Assembly: GCA_022457155.1 (NCBI GenBank)
Contig: JAJGOT010000740.1
Location: 1 to 64,000, forward strand
Direction: 5' to 3'
Source: Cladopsammia gracilis
Lineage: Eukaryota > Cnidaria > Anthozoa > Scleractinia > Dendrophylliidae
Length of the DNA stretch: 64,000 nt
This document shows, in pieces, positions 36,507 to 48,758 of the stretch. Under the pieces are notes generated by a model. The model did no database searches and was not told the DNA's origin. It saw only the letters and a list, made by a program, of their open reading frames with translations. Numbering within the stretch: position 1 is the first letter of the stretch; every line of letters starts with the position of its first letter. The translations under genes and the position numbers were made by a program.

Positions 36507-39256
36507 TTTTTTCTTTTGCTGCAAAGCAAGGAAAGTACGAGCAGGTTTGCCGTCTCTTTAGGAATAATTCAACTGTAAACAACCGAATTTTTGCGTCTTT
36601 AACTTTTCTTGGAATTTTCTTTGTTACCGCTTCGATCGCTCGTCCTCTTTTAGTTGATTTCTTTCTATGCAAAAACTTGCTTTCAAGAAAGAACTTTTGA
36701 TTTTCGCTAAATCTACTTTCATCTGTTAATGGCCACCCGACCATCAAAACAAATTAGTTCTAGCGCGCTCGCCGCTCAAAGCTACAGCTGTTGCGTTCCG
36801 TTTGTCTTTCTAACTTGCATATTTTTGCCACGAGTAACTTTACGTCACTAACGTAAGTGCCGTAGTTACAGTGTTTCTGAGGTGCATAGTATCCAACAAA
36901 ATAAATTTGTACACACTTTCTAAGGGTAGGAGAGTATATATTTGAAGTATTACAATAGGAGATAAGAACCGTAAATCCTCTGTTAAAAACCAAAAAAAAA
37001 AATAAATAAATAAATACTTAATAGACTAAGAGGGAGAGAGATTTGGAGGGGGGGTGGGGGGGGGGGGGGGGGGTATTGTAGCGAAACACAAGCACTCTTT
37101 TTATACTCATAAAATTACAATAGGTTCCCACAACTTAATTTCTATGATGCGGATGTCACTCAGATCTCAATGTCGGAAAATCAGGGGAAAACTGGAAGAA
37201 GAATACACTCTCTCTTTTTTGCTATACCAAATCGCAACCATCAGAGCGTTTCTAATCATGAATTAGTACTCGGATTGGTACGGTAAAAAAGTGTATCGGT
37301 ACCGATAAGATAAACGGGAGACCCACAAAACAGACGAACTTGATGGGAACTTTTGAACCTCTGAAAAAGTAAACTTTGCTAATGCAGTTAAATGAGGAAT
37401 ATCGTATTTGTAGGTGGTTTTCGCATTTTCTGATTAATGCAAAGCTCAATAGAATACAGTCTGCGGTTATAATTTCGTTTTCTGACGTCATTTGATGATC
37501 ACTTTTGCGACTGAAATTTTGCTTCTTCCATTGAAAAATAGCCGTCAAAGGACAAAGAACGCTCGCCAAACGGCAAACTTTTCTTCAAACTGTTTATTAT
37601 ATTTCCCACCATTTTCTTGCCGGTAGTTGCTCTTAAGCTGATGCGTCTCCGTATGTTTTTTCAGCAGACACATGATTCCTCGAATTTTAATTGCGTCGAC
37701 TTCTAAGATATGCGGCTGAAATACTAGCCATTCCCTCACAGCCGATTTCACTGTGTAGACCAGGCCGGGGTTTTTCAGACATGATTCATCGGTTATGATT
37801 CGCTCGTCATGAATCGCTCATCTTGATCAGACACCTGTGAATAAAATTCACACATAAACGGAGTTCACAGAGTAAATACTGACTTCCTGAAATAGTCCAT
37901 CGCATGGATACCGCCAAAAATAAAACTAAAGGCAATACCCATGCCTATTGTTTGGTATTTTATTTTGTTCACGTGCCTACGTATCAGAAAACAAAAGAAT
38001 GGGAATATGTACCCTTAGGCTGCTAAACAAAATAGAATCAACAGTCAGTGACAATGTAATAGGATGAGGACGCTCATCACTTTACGAAGGAATGTTGTAG
38101 TTTAGATTATACCGCTGACCAGCAGGGCTTTGCCTGAACTGGTGGCCTGGACTTCGAAAGACGTATAAAGAACGGAGAAAAAAAGGGTAAAATGCCTCGC
38201 TTAATGTGATTGACTGTAAAAGATTAATCAGAAAGCCGTTTTATCTTCTTTTGGAGCGACTGATGACATGTGACGGAGAAATATGCGGTAAATCCAGAGC
38301 AGAATTGTACGTGGACGAACAAAGTTTCCGATGATAGCTTGCTTCGGTTACCTTCCGGATACTACAAAAGCTGTTGTTATTTGCACTGTGATGGGTTAAT
38401 GGACTTCCACTGAAGACAAACAGCATGCTCAGCCACAAGAGATGGTTTAGATATCCGAATTTTGTGCCGAAAATGTATGCTGTGCGGAAAGAACCGACTC
38501 GTTCTTCGAAAGTTGAGAACTGCAGAAAACAGTAAAGTAAGCTTTATTTGGATTGAGATTGTTAAAAAAAATAACGGCTATTAACAGCCGATTTCTCCAG
38601 ACATTGATAGAATGCATGTTATTCTTTAAGCCTGAAGACCGATTGAGTTTTCTTAGAGGATTTCTGTCGAATGAACGCAATGTTAATTTCACCAAAGTTT
38701 ACTACAAATGATTTTTGAAGGTTTTTCCTCAGTGAACCAAAGTCCAAAATTAACCCGCCCCGCAGAGCTTTTTATACATTTAGTAACAAGAGTATCCATT
38801 TAAACTAGCCACGTAGTTTGAGTTCTAGAATCGGCGTACTTTTGGAAAAATTCAAGAAAAGGTATTGCTAGTTTTACTCGTCAACTAAAATGGCTGAAAC
38901 ACCATCAAGTTGTTTAACCGTTAAGTTCATGTGCAGTTGATGTAAGAAAATGCCACATGCATAAATGTAAACTAGAATAAATGTTTTGCATCTGGTGAAA
39001 GTCTTGATTTGTTCAGTATTAATGGACTGGAGAAACGATGTCTTACATTTTGCACTTTTTAAGGAAGTTACTGAGGTCAAAATTGGGTTTAGTGGCACCA
39101 ACAAACATCCAGTGTTACCATGGCAACAAAGAAGAAACGACCTTAACAGAGGTCATTTTTGAACATCCCCCCTGAAGACCTATCTGCATGCAAAATATGA
39201 AGGGGGGTCAAAAATTTTCATTTCCCACTTTTCTCGATTCTTACAGAGAACTGCTC
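35067..39256. mobile_element. 4.2 kb TTAA-flanked element with about 1.15 kb inverted arms
   Basis: TTAA at 35,063-35,066 and 39,257-39,260 flanks ends GAGCAGTTCTCTGTAAGAAT and its inverse. The arm 35,067-about 36,215 matches about 38,115-39,256 inverted at high identity; for example the 76-codon frames at 35,219 and 38,874 are nearly identical. Between them lie about 1.9 kb unrelated to the arms, including a (TTTA)n run (36,467-36,508) and a poly-G tract (about 37,046-37,073). No transposase recognised. Confidence 0.8.
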
Positions 39257-39261
39257 TTAAC

Positions 39262-39345
39262 AGTCATTTAACTGACAACTGACAAAGGACACAAAGTTTA
39301 ACTGACAACTGACAAACGGCCTAAATTTTAACTGACAGCTGACAT
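39262..39345. repeat. Three copies of a roughly 30-bp repeat next to the TTAA element
   Basis: TTTAACTGACAACTGACAAA occurs three times with variation, immediately outside the right end of the element at 35.1-39.3 kb. Confidence 0.7.
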
Positions 39346-39394
39346 TTTGATCCCCCCATCCAGACCCTCTGGTTGAGATCGATTGGTGATTTCT

Positions 39395-39810
39395 GACCCT
39401 AACGATCGTCACTCTGGATCACCAATCGTTTTTCTGACCATAGCGATCGTCATTCTCAATCACCAATCGATAATTTCAACCATAGCGATCGTCATTCTGG
39501 ATCACCAATCGCTTTTCTGCCGGACCATAGCGATCGTCATTCTCAATCACCAATCGATAATCTCAATCATAACGATCGCCATTCTGGATCACCAATCCAT
39601 AAACTCGACCATAGTGATCGTAATTCTCAATCATCAATCGATAAACTCAACTATAACGATCGTAATTCTCAATCACCAATCGATAATCTCAACAATAGCG
39701 ATCGTAATTCTCAATCACCAATCGATAAACTCAACTATAACGATCGTAATTCTCAATCACCAATCGATAATCTCAACAATAGCGATCGCTTTTTCGATCA
39801 CCAGTTTTAA
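39395..39810. repeat. 42-bp minisatellite containing GCGATCG palindromes
   Basis: About ten units such as CAATCACCAATCGAT plus AACGATCGTAATTCT, 42 bp in the regular part. Because 42 is a multiple of three, one plus-strand frame (39,383-39,901) stays open as a 14-residue TIxIVILNHQSI repeat. I see no start context or domain that makes it a gene. Confidence 0.85.
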
Positions 39811-40194
39811 AGTCATACCACTTTTGAATGATATAGCGTCCCATAACTCACTTTATAGTAGCTTGGGTATATGTTCTTCGGTTTTCAGTACTTTTGTTTA
39901 ATACGCAACATTACCAAAATGAAATACTACATAATTCGTAAATAAACTGCTTTTCCGTCATCAATGCATTTGGTTTTCCATTGTGTTTTATATACCGTCT
40001 ACATATATAGTTATCGAACACATTTAGTAAAACTGAAGAGATACGGTTTTATTGTTCGAATTCGTTGCGTTACTGGATTTCCACTGTTGCGTAATTTTTA
40101 CGTGCGTTTTATGTGCGTAAATTGAACTAGACATGACTAGAGATGATGACAGAATAGCTTGCGTAAAGGTAAAAAAGTTGAACCGTGCTCAACT

Positions 40195-43100
40195 TTTTAT
40201 TTTTAGCGGAGCACTTGCCAGGCCGAAGGCCTGGCTGCGCAGCTCCATACTCATAGAACCTATGTCGTGATTTTTCATGGTCATGGCTAGCGGAATGTTT
40301 CGCGGGCGCGTGTTTGCCCGCCCGCCCGCCCGCCGTGTTTGAACAACATCCGGGATCTTGAAAGCAAGGCTTTGTTTTTCGCGCGGCCACACAGCCGTGA
40401 GCTCGGTAAACACTTTAGTTGTTTTGTTGTGTCTAGTGGAGAATTAAAGTCGTTATTTTCCTGCATTTTTTCGCCGTTTACTACTCAAGACAGGGATACT
40501 ACTAATTAAGGTATACTCAGAAGCCGCTTTAGTGGAAAAAGACGAGCTTTCAGGGATAAAATCTTGCTTCGAGAAACTTCATGCATTACGTTTTTATCAA
40601 TGCGGGAGATGTTTGTTTTCTACGGATTTCAGAACCAGAAGCGGAGATTTGAATTTCCAAGCAAGCGAGGGACTTAAAGGTAAAACAGATTACAGTTTTC
40701 GATGAGAATTTATGTTGACATCAATCTGTGAGTGACTTTTTATTAGTGTTATTGTTAGTTTTGAAAGATTGATTTTAAAACGTGCTTAAATTCAGTTGTA
40801 TCGATCTCTTGAATTTCATCGAAGAAAGCTTGAAATCGATGAGCTATAATTAAATGGTACGCGTTTTGCTTTTAAACGTAAACTAATGGAGATTTGAATA
40901 ATTTTTTTCGAAAGAAGATTGTCTTGTCCATTTTTATGTGTTTGTTCATTCATTAGATACATTGAAAAGCGATTTTATGTAAACAAAACAAGACTTTGAT
41001 TTTATAGTACAGTTCTAACTATCTTCACTCGCATCGCCTTATGCAAATATGTTTGTGTATTTTTGCAATTTTTGATTTTCAAATCAGTTTCTCGGGCAAT
41101 TTTTGACAAACAAACTATATTTTATTCGGAAACTAGTGGTACTAGTTATTCTAGACAGAGAGAAGTTGTTTTTGTGAACTTTTGTACGATCTATAAAAAT
41201 GTACTGTGCAGACGGCCGCGTAATACTGTTTTTGAGAATTGCTAAAATTGAAAATAGCCCGTTCGTCAATCTTAATTCTTGTGCTTCCAACCTTTCACCT
41301 TAGTTAAGTTTCACCTTCGTTAAGTTTCACCTTAGTTAAGCTTGTTCAAAGTGCGACGCTGTTAGGCTTGGGCTATGTATATATATTACGCAAGTTGTTT
41401 ATACATCGTCCCTAATTTTATTTACGCAGCCACGTAAAAATTCCGCAACAGTGGAAATCCAGCTTTAGACATAAACAGCCAAGTATTGCCTGACTGAGAT
41501 ACTTACAGGAGTACACTATATTTAAGCAGTATGTACAGTATTTCTGCTGTAGCCGGTTCATGAACTGATGTTCCCGCGAAGCCTGGACGTATCTCATGAC
41601 CAAAGGCATCACTTAATAAAATGAATCACTCAGCAACAATTTCATTGAAGCGAGATATTTATTGACATAAGTGTGTTAAGCGTACAAAGCTGGATGTTTT
41701 TACTGATAAAAAAATAGATTTTCTTCGGTTAATATATATTTCATATAAGCGCCATCGCCAAATAATTAAGATGGCGCTTATAATTAAGATCATTAAGATG
41801 GCGTTTTTACTCGTCATTATTATTACCATATTAATTAGCCCAGATGTTTAATGGCCTGACACCGTATTGAATACATTAAAAAAAAAACTTAATTTTCCTG
41901 TATGCTGTTATGAGTAGGACGAAAATGGCTTGTTCCTTCCGTTGAACGAGAACCACTACCTAGCTATTGTTTTGAGGAAAGTCAAGTAAAACTGATGAAT
42001 AAGTCATCTATCTGACCCTTTGCTGTGTAGTTCATTATATTCAATAGCACCCAGCCATTTTTTTTTTCGGAACGACTTACTTAGTCGCCTTAAAAATTCG
42101 TAATTAATTAGAATTTTCTTTAGAAACATTATTTTCCGTCTTAAACTTTCGTAACATTAGAAAATTTAACACCTTTTGTTTTCGGAGGGTAAAGAATGTC
42201 GTTTTGGCTACCAAACTAAGATCAGATAGGATTTTCGGAAACGAGGCGTAAAGCAGCTTTCTCTACCATTTTCTGCCATTGAAATATTCAGATCAAACTG
42301 TAAAATATAAACCCGTATTAGCTTTGACGGTTCTTTATAAAGCACTAAAAGGTTATGGAAAACCAGCACAACGTCATTCCAAGTGTTTTCATTTCTCGTT
42401 GGACGCCCTTGTTGTTTTTGTTGTTGATTGTGGATCTTGCCATAATACCCGATGACAGCTGTTTAACTTACGAGAACAAACGTTCTGGACGCTGAAACAG
42501 AACATTGTTTTTGCTTTGGATAAATTAAAACTACACTGACAAGCATAGTGGAAGAAAAGGCAATGAATTTAACTACTTGTAATTTAACGAACAAACTAAA
42601 CCATTTGCAAGACAATTTATGCGAGAAAATTCGATGTGAAGTCTGTGCTGGGGACAAAACCACCAAGAACTTAGTCTTTATACTTCTAAGCTGTTTTCTG
42701 TCTCTGATTACCTAAAAAGTGTTCAGTGATCGATGTACCAAATAGAAGAGTTTACATAGATTATTTATTTATTTCTCTTGACGACAACATCCATTAGACG
42801 GAATTTTGTGAACGGTGAGGAGAATCGCTAACATTAACCGTTGGAAAAACAGCATCAAATGGTTTCAATTTCGACGAGGTTTTTAAACGTTCTTTTACGG
42901 ATTCACTCATGGTGTCGTTCTGTAGTTGCCGAGTATCGAAATCCAACTTACTTGGCAAATTAAGTCGGCATATCCCATTACACTAAATATTTTCGTTCAA
43001 ATTCATGAGTAACAGCGTTTTGGTCGACCTTGTTTAACTTCGTCTTCTTCAAGCAAATCCGCCATTTTGTTTTTCAAATGTCTCGAAATCCCGCGAGAAA

Positions 43101-46100
43101 TACGTTAATAGCAGATTGTTGAATGCAAAAAAAATAAATCGTCACAAACAGTGTTCACACTTGGTGCTGGAGATTGTTCAGTCTACGGATGCACAATTTC
43201 AAATTATGTTTACATTCGGTGCCCAGAAACTTTTCTTTTTTGTTAGTACTTTCAACATTCTGCGATTTTTTATACGCATCAGTTGAGAGCCGTATGTATT
43301 TCGTTGATTTACAAACACGATCAAACATTCACGGGAGTAAAAACATTGAACATACGCAATCATTAATCGCATTTCCGTGCGATCATTCCAATTTTTTTTC
43401 TCCCCTTTTCGAAAATATTCTGTAACTTTTCACTGCAATTGAATATGGAAAATCGCCGACACCTTTTTTTAGCGCTTCGTGTCCGGAAACCCGAGAACAA
43501 ATCAAATTAGCAAAATATAATAATCGCTATGAGTTATAGCGTTTTAAAGCTGATTCGGACGTTCGAATTTAGACGTCGTAAAAAAATTCGACAATTCATT
43601 TTATTACCAAATGGTTTCCATATTTAGATAGCCAGCTCTATAAGCTTTAATTTGATATCTGGGTTTAGGTATATTAAGTGTAATCGTAAGACGCTAGAGC
43701 TGTTATACTGGAGACACCCCCGAAGGTACACTGTAACCTTAACTGAGGTGAAAGGTCGGATGCACAAGAAACATAGGCACGCAATGCGTGCATGAGCTAT
43801 TTTGAAAACTACCTAAATGATATGAAATGGTGAAAGCAACAAAACAGCGGAAGTAAACTCGCACAAATAACCGCTTGCAGATATACGTTTTGGAAATCCT
43901 CCGGCCCGCCCCCTACCCCCCCCCCCCCCAAAAAAAAAATAAATAAATAAAAAATAAATAAATAAATAAATAAAATACGGAGATCACGAACTGGGTCCCG
44001 TTTCTCGAAAAAGAGAGAACCAAAACTCTGTTTAGGTGGAAAAATGAAAATACCAAGCCTAAAGGGTTAGGTATAAAAATAGGTGGGAACAAAATCACAA
44101 GTTTTGGCTAGCTTTTTTCACCAGATTTCCGGACTTATTTTATGACTAACTACGGCCCCAGTGAAATGAGCAACTTGTTTCAGTAATCAGTGTATTAAAT
44201 GGCAACCAGAAAAGTCCTGCACAGAAATTTGATGCATCCAAATTGAAGGCTTATTATTTCCTGGAAATTTGTATCTAGTCTTTATTTTAAAGTCGCTTTT
44301 ATTATTCACAAAATAAATGTGGAAATGGTTCCCTTTGGCCTGGAAGACGCAAACTAATTAAATTAAGTTGTTTTTAACCCCAAACCACAAGCTAATTAAA
44401 TTATTGACACGAAAATTCTTCGAACTACCTGTTTCTGTAATGTCAACCAGAAAAATCTTTCACAGAGACTAAAAGCACGCAAAATGAATATTGGTAGTGT
44501 CCTAGTAAATTACAACTAATATTACTTAAACAACTGTTTTTATTCTTCACAAAAAAGTCGTGCAATAGAAACAGAAACTAATTAGATTAAATTGTTTTCA
44601 CTCAAAACCACAAGCTAATTGAATTAGTTACACGAACATATTTGGAGCCAAACACCTTTTCTGTAATGTGACCAGAAAAGTCTTAAATCAGAAACTTAGT
44701 GCATCCAAAATGAATTTTGCTTGTTTCCTAGTAAATTGCAACTAATATATTTTTAAGCAGGCGTTTTTTAACGCACAAAATTAATTAATTACATTACGTT
44801 TTCTCGAAAACATGTTGAATTCCATCACGTACCAGTTTCTATAAGGACAAAGTTCAACATTTGCACGTGCACACAACGTGACTGCTCATACAAAATACTG
44901 TCGCTACTCGCTTATAGTAATCGCTTGAGGCATACAATTAATAACCTACACATCTGCTCACATTAATTCAAAGAAAGATAAACGTTTTAAATACTGTAAA
45001 TTGTATATTAGTTGCATTACGGTTTCTCTGTTGAACTCCATGCATCACGGACAAGTTTCTATCAGGACAAAGTTCAACATTTTCACGTGCAGACAGCATG
45101 ACTGACAAAAAATACCATTTTAAATAGTAATCGCTTGAAACGGGCTTAAAAAAAATTCATGTTCCGCATCACATTATTTGAAGTCCGCTTGCCGTTTTTG
45201 CAATAAAACTATACTTTCTTACTTCAGTACAAGCTCACCTATTAACGTAACCGCAGTCCACATTTTTTGGACTTCTCATCCCCCCGCAGACCATTCTACC
45301 ATTCATGCATAGAGCACATTATAGGCGGTATTTCCGTATAAATGTCCTTCATATTGCCATGTTAGCAAGCCAGTCGGGATTAGAGCACAGTTCCCAACCA
45401 ACAAATTTTCAAAACTTTACACTTTTAGTGTTTGAGGCAACAATCGCGGAGATTCAAGATGGCTGATTTTCAATTCTTGTCAAATGCCCTTCTTTGACCT
45501 TCAGTAATAACATTTTAGAAGCGAGAATTTGATTGGCTGACGTAGTACACGGTGTACATACTAGAGGCAATCTGATTGGTGTGACATAACCCAAGACATA
45601 CATACAAACATACTAACAAACAAACATCACAAACCAACCTTTGCGCCTGCTAATGAGCTATTTTTTTCAAAATAGCTCAAATAAATTTGACGACCGGGCT
45701 ATATTTTAAATTTTAACAATTCTCAAAAACAGACTTTATACGCGACCGTTTGCACAGTACATTTTAGACCATTTTAGACCGTACAAAAGTTCACTAAAAC
45801 AACTTTTGCTCCTTCTAGAATAACTAGTACGACTAATTTCCAAATAAAATACACCTGTTGCTTATAAACATGTCCGAGAAACTGATTTGGAAATCAAAAT
45901 TGCAAAAAAATACAAAACATATTTGCATAAGACCACGCGAGTGAAGTTTAGAACTATAAAATCCAAGTCTTGTTTTGTTTACATAAAATCGCTTTTCAAC
46001 CTATGTAATGAATGAACAAACACATAAAAATGGACAACGCAATCTTTTTTCGAAAAATTTTATTCAAATCTCCATAAGTTTATGTTTAAAAGCAAAACGC

Positions 46101-46868
46101 GAACCATTTATAGGTCATCGAGGCCGAGATGTCTCCGATGAAAGAAATCAAAACAACTGAATTTAATTGAGCACGTTTTTTAAACAATTCTCCAAAACTA
46201 GCGAGTACACAAAGAGAAAGTCAATCACAGATTGATAAACATAAATTCCCATCGAAAAATGTATTTTGTTTTACCTTTAAGTCTCTCCTTGCTTTGCTTA
46301 TTTCGAGCGAACTCGAACTCCATTAACTAGCTTCATCCATCCCTTCCGGTTTTCCATAATGTTCTTCAGTTCAGCAATGCTCAAACCAGTATCATTTCGC
46401 AGCTGGTCCACTGCTTGGAAATTCTTTAAATCTCCGCTTCTTCAGTTCTGAAGCCCGAAGTGACAAACATCTCCCCGCATTGTTCCCATCCTCGAAGCAA
46501 GATTTTATCCCTGAAAGCTCTTCTTTTTCCACTATAGCGGCTTCTGAGTATCCCTTAATTAGTATCCCTGTCTTGAGTAGCAAACCGCGAAAAAATGCAG
46601 GAGAATAACGACTTTAATTTAAACAGTTTTCTCCGCTAACACAGCAAAACATCAAAAGTGTTTTCCCAGGTGACGTGAAATTGCAAAGATCCCGGATGTT
46701 GTGTGGCGTCATACGCGCATGTTTTGCGACGGTATACGCGCCCGCGAAACATTCCGCTAGCCATGACCATGAAAAATGACGGGCATGGGTTCTATGGTTC
46801 TCTGGTTCTATGAGTATGGGGGCTCCGCGCGGACCTTTGGCCCGCAGAGCTCCGCTATAAGTTTTATT
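40195..46868. mobile_element. 6.7 kb structure bounded by >1 kb inverted arms
   Basis: About 40,199-41,275 is inverted at about 45,690-46,865, sharing CATGGTCATGGCTAGCGGAA, ATTTTATTCGGAAACTAG-like and TTTTTGAGAATTG stretches. Similarity is imperfect with several indels, so it is older than the 3.1 kb palindrome. The interior holds a copy of the 27 kb dispersed repeat (41,500-41,875), diverged tandem repeats (44.2-45.1 kb) and AT-rich DNA. No transposase or other gene recognised. Confidence 0.65.
44190..45115. repeat. Diverged tandem repeats of about 240 bp
   Basis: Three units in 44.19-44.79 kb share ACCAGAAAAGTC, AAACCACAAGCTAATT and TCCTAGTAAATT. Two units at about 44.82 and 45.03 kb share GGACAAAGTTCAACATTT and ACTCCAT/ATTCCAT-type sequence. 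Confidence 0.7.
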
Positions 46869-47019
46869 TGTATGTAACAAAAGTCATATCCATATAAATG
46901 GTTTTACACTTTGTACTTGGCCTCGGTTTGAAACGGAGGGTAAGATCGAGCAACTCGGAAATGGGCTATTCAACACATTGATACACTGCCCAAATATGGT
47001 CACAAAGCTCTCTCTGCAT

Positions 47020-47380
47020 GACATATACGGTTAGCATAAGATCCCATCCGCCTAAACCACCTCGGACACCTTAATGAGACTTATATAAGGGAGTAACTGA
47101 TTAGCTTTCAGTTGAGGTTGGGGTTAGCAGTTTATATAGTTAAATTTAGGTCTAAACAACCAGAGAAGCTAGGTTGTACTCTGGTACGCTAGACTATGTA
47201 AGCCTAAGCCTGGCTGAGGTCACAGGTTCAAAACCAGAGTGAAGATTTTAGATTTTCTTTTTTATACTTAAACGTTTATTGAAAATAAATTCTAAGTGTC
47301 GACATAACGTTATATAATTCTCAATAAGTGTCCGAGGTGGTTCAGGCGGATGGGATCCAATGCTGACCGACATATACAGC
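47020..47380. mobile_element. Palindromic element with tRNA-like boxes
   Basis: CATCCGCCTAAACCACCTCG (47,050s) is inverted near 47,330-47,352 as CGAGGTGGTTCAGGCGGATG. The arms read outward like the A-box region of a tRNA-Ser/Leu (TCCGAGGTGGTTCAGGCG). The centre has a perfect B box, GGTTCAAAACC, at 47,225-47,235, but order and orientation do not make a complete tRNA. Confidence 0.5.
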
Positions 47381-47910
47381 TATTTCAATTAACGTTGTCT
47401 GGTGAAAGCTCAAAGCCAACAAGTCAAGACCGAACGAGTAAACCGAGCGCCTGTTCCAGGCATGCAGATAGTTGGGAGTGGCGAAAAGAAAGGAAAAGAG
47501 AAGAAAAGAAAAAATTCTTGATCACATAAGTGGACAGAAAAGGCGCGAAATTTTTACGTTCGATGTCAAAGTTTTTCTTGGCGAAGCTGAATGAAAGCTG
47601 GTTCAAAGTTTCAACAGCTCGACACGGAGTGAATGAAGGAGCACAATATTTGGAAAATGCGGCTAATAGTAATGACAGTAATCACCTCTGGAATATGATA
47701 TAGACTTGATACTTCGTCAAAAAAGTATCTGATCTTTGTTTTAAGCGGTTTGAAGCTAAACGATCGCGCCATTACGGCTGTAGGAACGAAAACGAGCAAG
47801 TTTGTAAACAACAGCGATCGATTCGGCTCGTACTTAGAAGTTTGAAAATTTGGTGCTGATAGAAGGGACTAAAAGCCACAACTGCAGGCAACCATGTTTT
47901 TAACGTTTAT
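47381..47910. other. No gene recognised
   Basis: Ordinary AT-rich intergenic sequence. Short frames have no recognisable domain. Confidence 0.4.
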
Positions 47911-47912
47911 TA

Positions 47913-48146
47913 GGGGACTTTAAATCGGACGACGAGTACGAGATTGAGTACGAGTACGACTTTTAAAACTTAGTTCGCGTGTTCTAAATAACCATTTACC
48001 ACACAAATTTTATACCTAGAGTCTTCTTATCTTCTGGCTTGCAACCGGGAGGGGCAGACAGCTCCGGGGGACGTGACTGGCTTTAAATTCAAAAGTCGTA
48101 CTCGTACTCAATCTCGTACTCCGGCGTCGTCCGATCTAAAGTCCCC
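47913..48146. mobile_element. 234-bp palindromic MITE with TA target duplication
   Basis: Termini GGGGACTTTAAATCGGACGA and the inverse of GGGGACTTTAGATCGGACGA, with inverted repeats of about 55 bp (AGTACGAGATTGAGTACGAG inside). TA abuts both ends (47,911-47,912 and 48,147-48,148), as for Tc1/mariner-type elements. Confidence 0.75.
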
Positions 48147-48569
48147 TATTGTGTCCTTACGCTGTGAATTTTTGTAAGACATACTGTCCTCACTCCAGTT
48201 CTTTAAGACTTTTCGCCGTTCTGTTCAGGTAGCCGTGTGGTCACCATGTTCAATTTGTTTTGATTCTGAATTGAACTTTTTAAGACACGAAACACTTGTC
48301 ACTAAGGAATTCTCTGCCATTTTACTGTGTTTTAATTCGCGCAGTCACAACGCTGTTCCGTTCTTTTAGTAGAGTAAAACCTCTCCGTGTAAAACTCACA
48401 ATTTGTGTATGCTAAATTAATTTAGCTTGGCAAAATTTTCATTCGCTGCTTGTTGTGTAAGAAATGGCGCGAGATAAAATGAATAATTAGTAAAATTAAT
48501 AAAATGCTGTTTATGTCAATGAATTTTTCTCGAAACTGTGATTTGTTAATCAATGTGTTGCACGAGCTT

Positions 48570-48629
48570 GCGCAATATCGCCTGATTTTAACCAACTCGG
48601 CCGTAAGTACGAATCAGGCGATATTGCGC
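48570..48629. repeat. 17-bp perfect hairpin upstream of the receptor gene
   Basis: GCGCAATATCGCCTGAT at 48,570-48,586 is perfectly inverted at 48,613-48,629 with a 26-base loop; weaker pairing extends to CACGA. It lies 130 bp before the receptor start codon. Either a tiny MITE or part of the promoter/5' UTR region. Confidence 0.7.
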
Positions 48630-48702
48630 GCGCTTTCGTGCTAGAACTATTAAATGTTTGCAGTTGCTTGTTTGCATTAAACTAATTCTCATTTTGTTCC
48701 AG

Positions 48703-48758
48703 AGAAAATCAATACAAAGGAAAACAGCCAACCCTTATCATAAACTTAGCTAGAAGCA
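48703..48758 (+). promoter_or_regulatory. Candidate 5' UTR with upstream splice acceptor
   Basis: A pyrimidine-rich acceptor, CATTTTGTTCCAG, ends at 48,702 with branch-like CTAAT just upstream, so the receptor mRNA may have a spliced 5' leader. An in-frame TAG lies 12 bases before the ATG, which fixes the start. Confidence 0.4.

Noticed and set aside
39395..39810. CRISPR-like array of regular repeats
   Set aside because: Units are contiguous 42-bp minisatellite copies without unique spacers, in an animal genome.
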